From assembly GCA_017447625.1 (NCBI GenBank), contig JAFSNB010000044.1:178219-242218 (forward strand): a stretch of 64,000 bases of DNA, read 5' to 3'. This stretch comes from Bacteroidaceae bacterium. GTDB lineage: Bacteria > Bacteroidota > Bacteroidia > Bacteroidales > Bacteroidaceae. Made by a program: the position numbers and the translations under genes. Shown piece after piece: positions 52,742 through 62,078 of the stretch; positions within the stretch are counted from its first letter, which is position 1, and each line of letters starts with the position of its first letter. A model generated the notes under the pieces. The model did not search any database. It was given only the letters and a program-made list of their open reading frames with translations, and was not told the origin of the DNA.

Positions 52742-54861
52742 TCTTCGCTCAGATTGAAGGAGTTGACGGCTGCAATAACCCTCTCCACCTCCTCGTCCGT
52801 CATTATCGGCGATATGGGCAGACTCAGGATCTCGCGGTGTATCTGCTCCGTGACAGGCAGTTTAAGCTTCTCAAATTCGGGAAGCGCCTTTTGCCGATGG
52901 GGCGGAATAGGGTAGTGTATAAGAGTGTCAATGCCCTGTTCCTTCAGCCACTTCTGCAACTGATCGCGGTCGGTGGTCCTTACGGGGAAAATGTAGAAAA
53001 CGTTGTCGCGCTCGTCGTGTGGCATTTCTGGCTTCTGAATGAGCGGGTTGTCTATACCCAGAATGTATTTGCGGGCAATCTCAACCCGTCGCTCATTATC
53101 GGCATCTAACCTCGGAAGCTTTATTTCCAGAGCAGCTGCCTGAATCTCGTCGGTGCGTGAATTCAAGCCCGGATAGTCGTTCACGTATTTCTCACTTGAA
53201 CCGTAATTGCCCAGTTTGCGAACCAGCTCGGCAACTTCGTCATCGTCGGTGGTCACACATCCGGCATCGCCCAGCGCGCCGAGGTTCTTGCCGGGGTAGA
53301 AACTGAATCCGGCGGCATCTCCCAGATGGCCAGCCTTGCGCCCTTCGAGCGTAGCTCCGTGAGCCTGAGCTGCATCCTCAATCACTATAAGATGATGTTT
53401 TGCGGCAAGGGTGTTTATATCGCTCATCGGTGCAATCTGCCCGTAGAGATGCACGGGCATAATAGCCACCGTATGCTCTGTAACCAGCTTTGCGGCAGCC
53501 TTTACATTGATGAGATAATTGTCAAGAGACGGCTCGCAGAGCACAGGCTTCAGGCCAGCTTCCTTTATGGCCAGTATGCTGGCGATGAAGGTGTTAGCCG
53601 GAACAATCACTTCTGCCTCGTCGCTCCATCCTTTCAGGATTTTGTATGCTCTGAGAATCAGCGTGAGAGCCTCTAACCCGTTGCCGCACAACACACAATG
53701 GCGTGTGCCGATATATTTTGCAAAATGACGCTCGAACTGATGTACGGCCGCTCCCTGCAGATACCATCCGCTCCTGACCACACGTGTGATGGCTTCGCTC
53801 AGAGCAGGTTCGAAACTTGCGTTGATGCGTTTCAGATCCAGAAATCTCACACGTCCTACAGGTGCTTTCACTTCCGGCGACATCTGCTCAATCACCGTGC
53901 GGTCAAGCTCCACCACGTAAGCATCGTAGCAGACGGCTCTCGCTCCGAAGCCCTCTTTCTGGAAGATGAGGCCCTCGTTGAGATACAGGCCACGATTTTC
54001 CGTGGAGATACCGAAGTCGATATACGCCATGTTCTTGAAGCGCTCATAAATCAAATGCCTGAAAAGCAGGTCGAGAGCTCCGTTCTTGCGCCCCTCGTCG
54101 TTGGAGGAAATATATTGGAAATGAGCCACTCTGCGCGTGATGAACACGATGCATCCGGCCACGATGGTGTTGCGGTCACGCCGTGTGAGGAACAGCTTTA
54201 TTTGCTGCGGGAAACGGGTCATCAGCAGCTGCATCTCCTCGAAAGTGTGCACGGGTTTCAGGTTGTGATGCTTCTGCAGACCCTCTGCCAGCATGTCCAT
54301 GTACTGCTTCAGCACAGGCCAGTCCTCATCGGACATCTTGTCGATATAGAAACCGGCATCTATGGCTTTCTTTGCTCCGCGAATCCGCAGCTTACGCAGT
54401 TTCAATGGGTTGTCCATTTCCACCACGCTGCTCACGCCGCGCGCTGTTAGTTTCGCGTCTGCTCTGAACAAGGCATAGAGGTCTTCCTCAGCCGCGCACG
54501 TGCTATATATATAAGGTATAGGCTTGTAGGTGAGGCTTCGCGCTTGCAGAAAGTCTATATACCACAAGAAAATGGCCTGCATCATCTGCAGGACCTGGTG
54601 CTGAGTCACCTCCGAAGAGAGAATCAGTCCTCCGTATGTCAGTCCCTGATGGGAATAGACGTGATGCGTTCCTTCGTCCCAGTTGGCAGGAAAGAGGCCG
54701 ATTAGCTCGTTGTCCTCATACACCATCAGGGAGCAATCCGTGAAGCGGTCGCTGTGGTAATCCATGAACTGACGTTCCAGCAGGAAGGTCCCGTTCTTAC
54801 TCTTGCCCACGAACGCATCCCATTCTGCGGCCATCACGTTCGTATATTGTTGAATCTCCAT
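52738..54861 (-). CDS. Fusion of GNAT/FemAB-like acyltransferase and DegT/DnrJ/EryC1 aminotransferase
   Basis: 707 residues. Residues 1-325 form a FemAB/GNAT domain ('[20 protein letters not shown]', '[21 protein letters not shown]', '[20 protein letters not shown]'). Residues 340-707 are a PLP sugar aminotransferase: '[18 protein letters not shown]', '[15 protein letters not shown]', '[14 protein letters not shown]' and Schiff-base Lys525 in '[16 protein letters not shown]'. Such enzymes make amino sugars (for example 3-amino-3,6-dideoxyhexoses), which acyltransferases then N-acylate. Finding both in one chain suggests coupled amination and acylation. First gene of the operon. Confidence 0.9.
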   Translation of the reverse strand: MEIQQYTNVMAAEWDAFVGKSKNGTFLLERQFMDYHSDRFTDCSLMVYEDNELIGLFPANWDEGTHHVYSHQGLTYGGLILSSEVTQHQVLQMMQAIFLWYIDFLQARSLTYKPIPYIYSTCAAEEDLYALFRADAKLTARGVSSVVEMDNPLKLRKLRIRGAKKAIDAGFYIDKMSDEDWPVLKQYMDMLAEGLQKHHNLKPVHTFEEMQLLMTRFPQQIKLFLTRRDRNTIVAGCIVFITRRVAHFQYISSNDEGRKNGALDLLFRHLIYERFKNMAYIDFGISTENRGLYLNEGLIFQKEGFGARAVCYDAYVVELDRTVIEQMSPEVKAPVGRVRFLDLKRINASFEPALSEAITRVVRSGWYLQGAAVHQFERHFAKYIGTRHCVLCGNGLEALTLILRAYKILKGWSDEAEVIVPANTFIASILAIKEAGLKPVLCEPSLDNYLINVKAAAKLVTEHTVAIMPVHLYGQIAPMSDINTLAAKHHLIVIEDAAQAHGATLEGRKAGHLGDAAGFSFYPGKNLGALGDAGCVTTDDDEVAELVRKLGNYGSSEKYVNDYPGLNSRTDEIQAAALEIKLPRLDADNERRVEIARKYILGIDNPLIQKPEMPHDERDNVFYIFPVRTTDRDQLQKWLKEQGIDTLIHYPIPPHRQKALPEFEKLKLPVTEQIHREILSLPISPIMTDEEVERVIAAVNSFNLSEE

Positions 54862-54880
54862 CTGTCTCTGTCTTCGTGTG

Positions 54881-54910
54881 CAAAGGTACTTATTAGAGGC
54901 TTACTGACAA
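54881..54910 (-). promoter_or_regulatory. Promoter of the minus-strand glycan operon
   Basis: Minus strand TTG (54908-54910), 19-base spacer, TACCTTTG (54881-54888). Confidence 0.85.
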
Positions 54911-55004
54911 AACAAATCTCTGGAAAAATGACCTAAAACCGTCTTTTTTGCCCCTTTTAGTGTTTTTTCACTCGTCCAAAACATATTTATTGGAGAATAA
55001 TCTC

Positions 55005-55012
55005 TAAGTTTG
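55005..55012 (+). promoter_or_regulatory. -7 box of the YhcH-family gene
   Basis: TAAGTTTG, 31 bp before the start codon; no clear -33 TTG. Confidence 0.5.
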
Positions 55013-55042
55013 TACTCAAATCGAGCATAATTATATAACACT

Positions 55043-55675
55043 ATGAGAAAGATATTTACAGCATTATTCGTCGCAGTTGCGATGATGGTAAGCGCTCAGA
55101 CGTACACGAATGAGTATCCGAAGGAAATGACTAAACTGGCCCAGAAATGGACGAAGAAGGGCGAATGGCGCAATGGTTTCACCAAAGCATCACCAGCTCC
55201 AACGGTGAATCTGGTTGAGTTTTACATCCAGTACCACAGAAATCCGGCACAATGGAATGCTCTGTTCAAGTGGCTACAGGAAACGGACCTGATGGCTATA
55301 CCGGCAGGGCGTACTCCGATTCCTGGAACGATGCTTACGGTGAGCGTTGAGGATGGTGACAACTGGTGTTCGCAGGACGATCTGCGGAAGGGCAAAGGCA
55401 GCGAGAGTCACTATCAGAAGATAGACTTTATGTATGTTGTCAGCGGAACCGAGGGCTTCTGCCGCCTGGACCACGAGACATCAAAACCTCTCGCCGACTA
55501 TAAGCCAGACCGGTTAGAATACTCCTTTGTTTACGACCGTCTGCAGCAGTTCACTTCTATCCCCGGCACGTTCAACATAATGTTCCCGTGCGACTGGCAT
55601 GTGGCAAAGGTGAAGACCGCGGAAGCGAGTCAGCGTCTCCGTGTGCTGGTTATCAAAGTGGATTATAAGATGTGA
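55043..55675 (+). CDS. Exported YhcH/YjgK/YiaL (DUF386) family protein
   Basis: 210 residues with a signal peptide ('IFTALFVAVAMMVSAQT'). 'ESHYQKIDFMYVVSGTEGFC' and 'GTFNIMFPCDWHVAKVKTAEA' match the DUF386 cupin-like fold (family pattern E.H...iDi..v..G.E and FP.d.H.p). Family members act on sugar anomers or sialic-acid derivatives, mostly in the cytoplasm; a secreted form is seen in Bacteroidetes. Monocistronic. Confidence 0.82.
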   Translation: MRKIFTALFVAVAMMVSAQTYTNEYPKEMTKLAQKWTKKGEWRNGFTKASPAPTVNLVEFYIQYHRNPAQWNALFKWLQETDLMAIPAGRTPIPGTMLTVSVEDGDNWCSQDDLRKGKGSESHYQKIDFMYVVSGTEGFCRLDHETSKPLADYKPDRLEYSFVYDRLQQFTSIPGTFNIMFPCDWHVAKVKTAEASQRLRVLVIKVDYKM

Positions 55676-56553
55676 TCTTTCCATTATGCCGCCACTTTAG
55701 GGATCAGCACATAGTGTAGTGCAAGGTTTATCTCAAATTGACAAAAGTTTAAATGGTTTAAGTAGTTTAAAAGTATAAGTGGTTTCACATATAATTATCA
55801 TAAATTTGTCCATATCATTATTCATTAATGATAAATTAAGGGGTTAATTAACGGCAATTAATGTTGAAGAATAATCCGTTTAATCCGCATAATCCGTTGT
55901 TTGAATATAGCAGCGCGCAGCCAAAAATTGATGCTGGTTCAACACCATTTCGATGCCGTACGAATGGTGGTTTGATGCTGTACGAATGGTGGTTTGATGC
56001 TGTACGATTTTCCAACTGTCAATTATCAATTGTCAATTGTTCCAAGCCCAACTGTCAATTACATCAAGGTGTAAGGTCGATTATATCAAGGTGTAAGTGC
56101 AATTGCATCAAGGTGTATTACCATTTTGCCCAAGGTCAAAAGTGGTTTTGCCCATGGGCAATTTGCATTTTGATGCTGGTCAAAAGAAAATTGGGCCATG
56201 CTATAATGAATCATGAAGAATTGATCTTGACTCATTTTTAAGAGGTATATGATATGTTGCGGAACGGTGTTTTCATGAACATATGTTCGTGGGGCTTTCC
56301 AGATATGTTATAGGGGGGGACCAATGTTTGTGAGCCAATGAACACAAGTTCCCAAAAATGGTTCTTAAACATGGATCATTATACTAGAAAGTCAAGACTT
56401 CCATTGCATAATTATATTTTGTAGGTAATAAACTGGATTGTTAGTGTATTGATGAGTTAAATATGCTTAAAATCGCGTATTTATTTTTGATTTGTGTACT
56501 ATATTCCCAAAATATAGACTACATTTGCAATCGAAAATTAAACATTTATTGCT
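55676..56553. repeat. Repeat-rich intergenic region before the defence-like operon
   Basis: About 880 bp without a convincing gene. It contains 'gtacgaatggtggtttgatgct' units (55957-56008, 22-bp tandem, two and a half copies), 'atcaaggtgtaa' three times (about 56063-56120), 'aatccgtttaatccgcataatccg', and the -7-like TACATTTG at 56520-56527 that probably serves the next operon. GC content drops sharply here. Confidence 0.65.
56520..56527 (+). promoter_or_regulatory. -7 box of the GHKL-methyltransferase operon
   Basis: TACATTTG, 26 bp before the first ATG; the -33 element is not clear. Confidence 0.6.
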
Positions 56554-56793
56554 ATGGCTGAAAATTCTAGACGTAAGAGATTTACTAAAGTTGCTACAAA
56601 TCGAGTTCAGAAAATCATTGATTATCTGAACCTTCTGCAAAATTGTTCTAACCGTAGAAACTACGAGTATGACGAGGATGATGTGAACCATATGTTTGAG
56701 GAAATTTCAAAAGCTCTAAAAGATGCTAAGGCTGTTTATGCTAACGAGCTGAGCAAGGGGAATGGAAAGCCTGGTTTTACCTTTAATAAATAG
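56554..56793 (+). CDS. Small helical protein, first gene of the defence-like operon
   Basis: 79 residues, basic start ('AENSRRKRFTKVATNRVQKIIDYLNLL') then 'NRRNYEYDEDDVNHMFEEISKALKDA'. Predicted two or three helices, no known domain. I have a vague memory of similar small proteins opening GHKL/MORC-type clusters, not strong enough to name a family. It starts right after the promoter and six bases before the ATPase gene, so a regulator or accessory subunit is plausible. Confidence 0.75.
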   Translation: MAENSRRKRFTKVATNRVQKIIDYLNLLQNCSNRRNYEYDEDDVNHMFEEISKALKDAKAVYANELSKGNGKPGFTFNK

Positions 56794-56799
56794 TATTAT

Positions 56800-58839
56800 A
56801 TGGAAATGAAAATTCAACAACTGGACCCAACTGCAAATATGGGACAAGTCGGCTCTTCTGTACTTCGAGCAATACAAAACAATTCTGACCCATTAATAGA
56901 TTTGTTTATAAGAGAATCCATACAAAATAGTTTAGATGCAGGAGATAAAGATATTTCCACACCTTATGTGTGCATTGACTTTATCGTGAAAGAGTTTAAT
57001 GCAAATAAACTAAATCTTTCCTTAGAATGTATTACAGAGAGGTTAAACAATAGGTTCCCAAATGAATTTTATAAGTTTATAGCCGTAAAGGATACAAATA
57101 CAACGGGATTGACAGGACCGTTAAAACGCTCTGAAGTGCGAGACAATAAATACGGCAATTTGCAAAAGCTAGTTTATCATGTTGGTAAACCGCAAGAAAT
57201 ACCTGGTGCTGGCGGTTCATGGGGGTATGGTAAAACGTTGTATTACCGTATCAGCCAAATTGGTCTTGTTATATATTATAGCCGCATAAAGAAAGATGAT
57301 GGCGAATTTGAATCGAGATTGTGTGCAGTAATGTGTGAAAACGAAAAATCTAAAGACGCCATATTGCCACCATATGATGAAAACAATAATAAAAGTGGTA
57401 TTGCCTGGTGGGGTGACATTGATGACAAATCAAACACTTATCCAATCACAGACGAAAATAACATTTTAAATTTTTTGGAAATATTTGGTATTAAACCTTA
57501 TGTAAAAGATGAAGTCGGAACAATTGTTATTATCCCTTATATAAATGAACAAGCTCTCTTAAATGAAAACAGCATTGAGTTAAGTCTTGACCTCGATAAT
57601 GACTCGTTTTTGAATGCTGGAAAATTATCTATAGAAGATGAGTTTAGGGTTGCAATTCAGCGCTGGTACTCTCCTAGACTTAATAATCCGCAATATCAAA
57701 TCCATTATGATAGATGCGGTAAGATAGTTAAGTACTTAAAAGCCTCAATTAATGGTGATGAGATCACTATAGATCAAATGCTGCCAATTTTTAAGCACAT
57801 TCAAGAATTATATAATTGTGCGATTAAGCGCATGGATAACGAAGTAATTTCTAATGAAAATATAGATACAGAGATTATTCAATATTATTCTACTAGTGTC
57901 GGTGTTCTGGCTTATACTCAAATAAAGAAAGAAGAGTTAATTGCTAATGAAAATAGTCCGTATCCGTTCCTTAATATTGATAATTATAATAGACAAGACA
58001 ATATTCCTATTGTTTGCATGACAAGGCAACCAGGAATGATTGTTGAGTATAATCCATCATCGTGGGGTAATCTTCCAGTAACGCATGATGAAGATTTTAT
58101 TCTCGCCTTTTTTGTATTAGATTCAGCACAAAAATTGTCATTTACAGAAGGCGATGTACGTGAAATAGAATTGGAGGAATATGTTAGACAGAGCGAATGC
58201 GCAGATCACCTTGGTTGGCAAGATCATTCCATAGGGAATAATACACGTAAAATTCGGTGTATAGGAAAGATCACAAGTCAATGTTGTAATATTTTGAATG
58301 AGAAGTTCTCAATCAAGACAGAAAATGAAGAGTCAAAGACATTATCAGGACTTAGTGTTCTATTAGGAAAGATTTTGGCAATTCATCCCTCCAAAAAAGG
58401 TACTGGTGGAGGTCATTCCCACAATGATGAAAAGATAAAAGAAGATAATGGAATAAAATATATTATGGATGATGATATTGTCTATTCACAAAATAGTATT
58501 TCATTCACAGTAAAAGCAATGCCCAAATCAAAGTCTAAAGGAGTATCTAAAGCCACTTTACTTCTTGGAACGATGGTTGACTCAAGTTTTGTCGATTGTG
58601 ATAAATGGGAACACGACACGGGGCTTATATCTCCATTTTCTATAGAAAATTATAGTATTAATGATGATCAAAATATTAATGTTTTTTTTGATATCTCATT
58701 AATAAAAACAACTAAACATGGTGAAATATATGGACTTAAATTTACTTCTAAAGACAACCAAAAGCATATGTTCTCAGCCAGTATCACTATTACTATTTCG
58801 CTAAAGAGAAAAGATTTACTTCCTAATATTAAATTCTAG
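56800..58839 (+). CDS. GHKL (HSP90/MutL/MORC-like) ATPase
   Basis: 679 residues. N-box 'RESIQNSLDAG' (Glu39, Asn43, Asp46), G1 box 'VKDTNTTGLTGP' (98-106) and a glycine-rich lid 'AGGSWGYGKTLYY' (137-149) identify the Bergerat fold. Such ATPases clamp DNA or proteins by ATP-driven dimerisation; MORC-like members occur in bacterial modification systems. The following 400 residues are AT-rich, beta-containing and unfamiliar, ending 'ITITISLKRKDLLPNIKF'. No nuclease motif is visible in it. Same strand and 12 bp before the next gene. Confidence 0.82.
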   Translation: MEMKIQQLDPTANMGQVGSSVLRAIQNNSDPLIDLFIRESIQNSLDAGDKDISTPYVCIDFIVKEFNANKLNLSLECITERLNNRFPNEFYKFIAVKDTNTTGLTGPLKRSEVRDNKYGNLQKLVYHVGKPQEIPGAGGSWGYGKTLYYRISQIGLVIYYSRIKKDDGEFESRLCAVMCENEKSKDAILPPYDENNNKSGIAWWGDIDDKSNTYPITDENNILNFLEIFGIKPYVKDEVGTIVIIPYINEQALLNENSIELSLDLDNDSFLNAGKLSIEDEFRVAIQRWYSPRLNNPQYQIHYDRCGKIVKYLKASINGDEITIDQMLPIFKHIQELYNCAIKRMDNEVISNENIDTEIIQYYSTSVGVLAYTQIKKEELIANENSPYPFLNIDNYNRQDNIPIVCMTRQPGMIVEYNPSSWGNLPVTHDEDFILAFFVLDSAQKLSFTEGDVREIELEEYVRQSECADHLGWQDHSIGNNTRKIRCIGKITSQCCNILNEKFSIKTENEESKTLSGLSVLLGKILAIHPSKKGTGGGHSHNDEKIKEDNGIKYIMDDDIVYSQNSISFTVKAMPKSKSKGVSKATLLLGTMVDSSFVDCDKWEHDTGLISPFSIENYSINDDQNINVFFDISLIKTTKHGEIYGLKFTSKDNQKHMFSASITITISLKRKDLLPNIKF

Positions 58840-58851
58840 CAGAATATTATT

Positions 58852-59850
58852 ATGCCTATTAATATTACTACATATCCATCGTTAAACGACAGGATTATGC
58901 AACAGAATAAAGTCTCGATTGATGAGGATTCTTATGAATTGGCTTTTTCTTATGATGTTATCGAAGACGGTGAAACGAAAAATTATCCATTAGAAAAAGA
59001 TAGTAAGAATTCACTTTTTTATCAGTTATGCGACTCACAAGGAGTTTGGACTCCAAATACTCACAACTTAAAAGTATCAGGTGCATTCATTATTACGAAC
59101 CCTATAGGGTTATATGGAGAAAATGGTATCGCTCCAAAAGAATCTTCAATAGGTTTGGCAATAAGGTGGTGCAGTGGAACTTCTAAAAAAAGGGGTGTTA
59201 AATTTATCGGAGATATTAATAAGAGTACAAATAGACAAGAAATTCAATTCTGTGTAGTTTTTAATAAGGCAGAATTAAGAGGTTCTGTAACATTTTATTT
59301 CGAATTGTTCATTAATAGTAATGAATTAGGTACTCAAAATGAGCAACATTTGGCAAATACAAAAGGCACTCTTATCGGTGAAGATCAAATATGTATACTT
59401 GACATTGATGCTAAGGAGCAAAATTTTCCAATCGAATTATTTGATGACCCTGATTCACCCTTGTGGAAATTGTATGTTTCAGAAAATGATCCTCGATTTA
59501 CGCCATGGGGTTTAGATGCAGTGAAAATTCAATTAAATAAAGCACATAAGGATTACAAATATATAAATCAAGATGTCAAAACAAAGTTCTCTCCTGTTTT
59601 GTTGAGAGAAATACTTGCAAGTGCTGTCTCGCTATATATCAACAAACTACAGGAAATTGCAAAGAAATATGAGCAGGAATGTCAAGGTCTACAAGATTTC
59701 CTTAATGATGATACTGATTGGGCACCTGGCTGTGTAGCTGAGGTCGTGAAAGGATTCCAGAGTGAGCCAATGAACATCGATTTTACATCACCTATTGAGA
59801 CATCTATATCCGTACATAAGTATTTTGATTTAAAACTTGGCAATCTATGA
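58852..59850 (+). CDS. Unknown protein of the defence-like operon
   Basis: 332 residues. First two thirds beta-rich ('ELAFSYDVIEDGETKNYPLEKDS', 'GVKFIGDINKSTNRQEIQFCVVF'), then 'FDDPDSPLWKLYVSENDPRFTPWGLDAVKIQLN' and a helical end ('LLREILASAVSLYINKLQEI'). I recognise no family. The spread acidic residues do not form an obvious PD-(D/E)XK site. Its stop overlaps the next start by four bases, so it is likely stoichiometric with that product. Confidence 0.75.
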   Translation: MPINITTYPSLNDRIMQQNKVSIDEDSYELAFSYDVIEDGETKNYPLEKDSKNSLFYQLCDSQGVWTPNTHNLKVSGAFIITNPIGLYGENGIAPKESSIGLAIRWCSGTSKKRGVKFIGDINKSTNRQEIQFCVVFNKAELRGSVTFYFELFINSNELGTQNEQHLANTKGTLIGEDQICILDIDAKEQNFPIELFDDPDSPLWKLYVSENDPRFTPWGLDAVKIQLNKAHKDYKYINQDVKTKFSPVLLREILASAVSLYINKLQEIAKKYEQECQGLQDFLNDDTDWAPGCVAEVVKGFQSEPMNIDFTSPIETSISVHKYFDLKLGNL

Positions 59851-60563
59851 TTATACAAACATTATCTAGATCACAATCAAAGGATGCGTTTGAACGCATT
59901 CAGGAGAATAGTGATTTTACATCAATTGATTGGTCTAATCGACTGGATAGTGATTACTTAGTCATTATAAATTATTTGGTGGAGAAATATTTTGAGCTGA
60001 AACAATCAGGTTATAAGGACTATCAACTTGATTATAGGTTCTCTTTGTTGTTTTACGACTATTTCCATCAAAAGGAATGGATGACCGATAGAATTGCTGC
60101 AGATTATGAGTTTTGGAGCTATTTTGCTTTAATAGTAATACCTGATTTGGTGTTTGACAGATTTGGAGCAGACGATGACAAACACTATTATGCAAAAGGT
60201 TTACGAATTTGGCCATATACTTTATATTGGTATACCCATTTGGCTTGGCAGGGAAATGTTGAGTCAACTAATAAAATATTGTCATCTTCTCGTTGCTGCT
60301 CTGATACGATATTAAATCTAGTAGAACGACCAGGAAGAAATGGCACGTATATTAGTATGTATAGAAGCATAATGTTTTATTTTGTCAACTGCAATCCTAC
60401 TAAAGAGGTTGATAATATAAAACTTTTTAGAAGCATAATGAAATTGGCCTTAGCTAAGCCATTAGTAATCGATCCTGATTTGTGTTCTGGTGGTCCTAGT
60501 GAGTATGCAAAAGAAATAGTACAAGAGTGTGTCGATAAAATTGATTTCACTTTAAAAGAATAA
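59847..60563 (+). CDS. DUF6339-like protein
   Basis: 238 residues. 'MTDRIAADYEFWSYFALIVIPDLVFDRFG', 'LRIWPYTLYWYTHLAWQG' and 'DTILNLVERPGRNGTYISMYRSIM' (parts) resemble DUF6339, an uncharacterised family reported beside methyltransferase genes. Mostly helical and rich in aromatic residues. Coupled by ATGA to the gene before it and two to eight bases from the methyltransferase. Confidence 0.65.
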   Translation: MIIQTLSRSQSKDAFERIQENSDFTSIDWSNRLDSDYLVIINYLVEKYFELKQSGYKDYQLDYRFSLLFYDYFHQKEWMTDRIAADYEFWSYFALIVIPDLVFDRFGADDDKHYYAKGLRIWPYTLYWYTHLAWQGNVESTNKILSSSRCCSDTILNLVERPGRNGTYISMYRSIMFYFVNCNPTKEVDNIKLFRSIMKLALAKPLVIDPDLCSGGPSEYAKEIVQECVDKIDFTLKE

Positions 60564-60571
60564 TAGTGTTT

Positions 60572-61903
60572 ATGCAAGAACTAAAAGTTGCCACAGTTTT
60601 TAGTGGCATTGGAGCTATAGAAGAATCTTTGAAGCAGTTAAATATTAGTCACATAATAAAATTTGCTTGTGATAATGGAGAAAGAGAACCAAAAACTGAT
60701 TTAAGAACATTATATAAAGTTGCAAAGAGTGTTTTGTCTGAATCTAAAGCGGAAGATTTAATAAGATTATATATTAATATTATTTTTACAAAAAGAAAAA
60801 TCAGAAATGCGGTTTTAGAGGAAGATGTTCATAATCTATATAAAGAGATAAGACCGTTAGATATCAAGGCTGCTATTAAGAAAATAGACACCTTGGATGA
60901 TATGTCTTTTGAGGGAGAAACTGTCAAATTTAAATTAAGGTATGAAGAAATTGCAGAAGCCAAAAACATCCTAAACGAGGATGAAGTGCATAATTTCGTA
61001 GAAGAATGGTATGCGACAACAAGAATACCAAACTCTGTTAAGAAATCGTATTTGGCCAACTACCAAATAGAAAACAATGCTTGGTACGAAGATGTCCGTT
61101 TTTTGGATGGAAAGCAATATAATGGCTCTGTTGATCTTTTTTGTGGTGGCAGTCCGTGCCAAAGCTTCTCTACTTATGGCAAGAAGAAAGGGCTTGAAGA
61201 CGCACGAGGAACTTTGTTCTATGATTATGCCAGGTTGATTAAAGAAATTAGTCCTAAAGTATTTATATATGAAAATGTAAAGGGGTTGTTAACTCACGAT
61301 AAGGGACGAACATGGGAAATAATAAAGAATATTTTTAAGAAACTTAATTATAAGATATACCATAAAGTTCTAGATGCACAAGATTATGGATTACCACAAA
61401 TGAGAGAACGTATCTTCGTGGTTGGCATTAGAAATGATATAGCGAAGAAGGCAAGTTTTCAATTTCCTCCTCCAATACAATTGACAAAAACAAGTAGAGA
61501 TTATCTAGATACAGATGTAGATAATATTTATTATTTGGGGCAAAAGGGGTTTGAATGGGCGACATCTAAATCAAAAAACAAAAATAAAACAAGGGTAAAT
61601 AGAGATATAATAGGATGCCAAACTGCTAATCAGCAAGACAATTGGATTGGTGATTTACGTGTGGAATATCCTCAGCAAAGACATTATAATGATCCTCGAA
61701 TTTATATTGGCGAATATGAGGGCCATCCTGCTGTAGCCAGAAAGATGACACCCAATGAATGTGTTAGACTTATGGGTTTCGAACATTTTAAAATTGTAGT
61801 TAACGATATTAGGATGTATAGGCAGGCAGGTAATTCCATCGCTGTTCCAGTATTAAATGCACTCATAAAACAACTTCTGCCCTTTTTTGATCTTGAAGAA
61901 TAA
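60572..61903 (+). CDS. DNA (cytosine-5) methyltransferase with large internal insertion
   Basis: 443 residues from ATG 60572 (GTG 60566 also possible). Motif I 'ATVFSGIGAIEESLKQL', motif IV 'FCGGSPCQSFSTYGKKKGL' with catalytic Cys at about residue 196, motif VI 'FIYENVKGLL', motif VIII 'QDYGLPQMRERIFVVGI', motif IX/X 'LMGFEHFK' and 'YRQAGNSIAVPVLNALI'. Catalytic Cys normally lies near residue 75-80: about 120 extra, helical, charged residues (about 35-165) separate motif I from motif IV. The target recognition domain between VIII and IX is short. Methylates a DNA sequence that cannot be read from the protein. Confidence 0.9.
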   Translation: MQELKVATVFSGIGAIEESLKQLNISHIIKFACDNGEREPKTDLRTLYKVAKSVLSESKAEDLIRLYINIIFTKRKIRNAVLEEDVHNLYKEIRPLDIKAAIKKIDTLDDMSFEGETVKFKLRYEEIAEAKNILNEDEVHNFVEEWYATTRIPNSVKKSYLANYQIENNAWYEDVRFLDGKQYNGSVDLFCGGSPCQSFSTYGKKKGLEDARGTLFYDYARLIKEISPKVFIYENVKGLLTHDKGRTWEIIKNIFKKLNYKIYHKVLDAQDYGLPQMRERIFVVGIRNDIAKKASFQFPPPIQLTKTSRDYLDTDVDNIYYLGQKGFEWATSKSKNKNKTRVNRDIIGCQTANQQDNWIGDLRVEYPQQRHYNDPRIYIGEYEGHPAVARKMTPNECVRLMGFEHFKIVVNDIRMYRQAGNSIAVPVLNALIKQLLPFFDLEE

Positions 61904-62078
61904 AAGAGGCATGAAAACAAGACAACAGAGTACAAGTTAAAAATATATGGTTGACGTAAATAATAACAACTGTAAAAAAGTTATAGGAATATATGGACAA
62001 AAACGGGACACTCGATAATTTGTTCAACTATCTAGAGAATGAAGCTCATCTATAATAAATTTGTAATAAGAAAGAAGT
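61904..62078. other. Gap between methyltransferase and McrB-like gene
   Basis: AT-rich, 175 bp. Contains two tiny open stretches (23 codons from ATG 61948 and 20 codons from ATG 61993, 'MDKNGTLDNLFNYLENEAH') in different frames. They may be debris of a lost gene; no function claimed. Confidence 0.35.
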
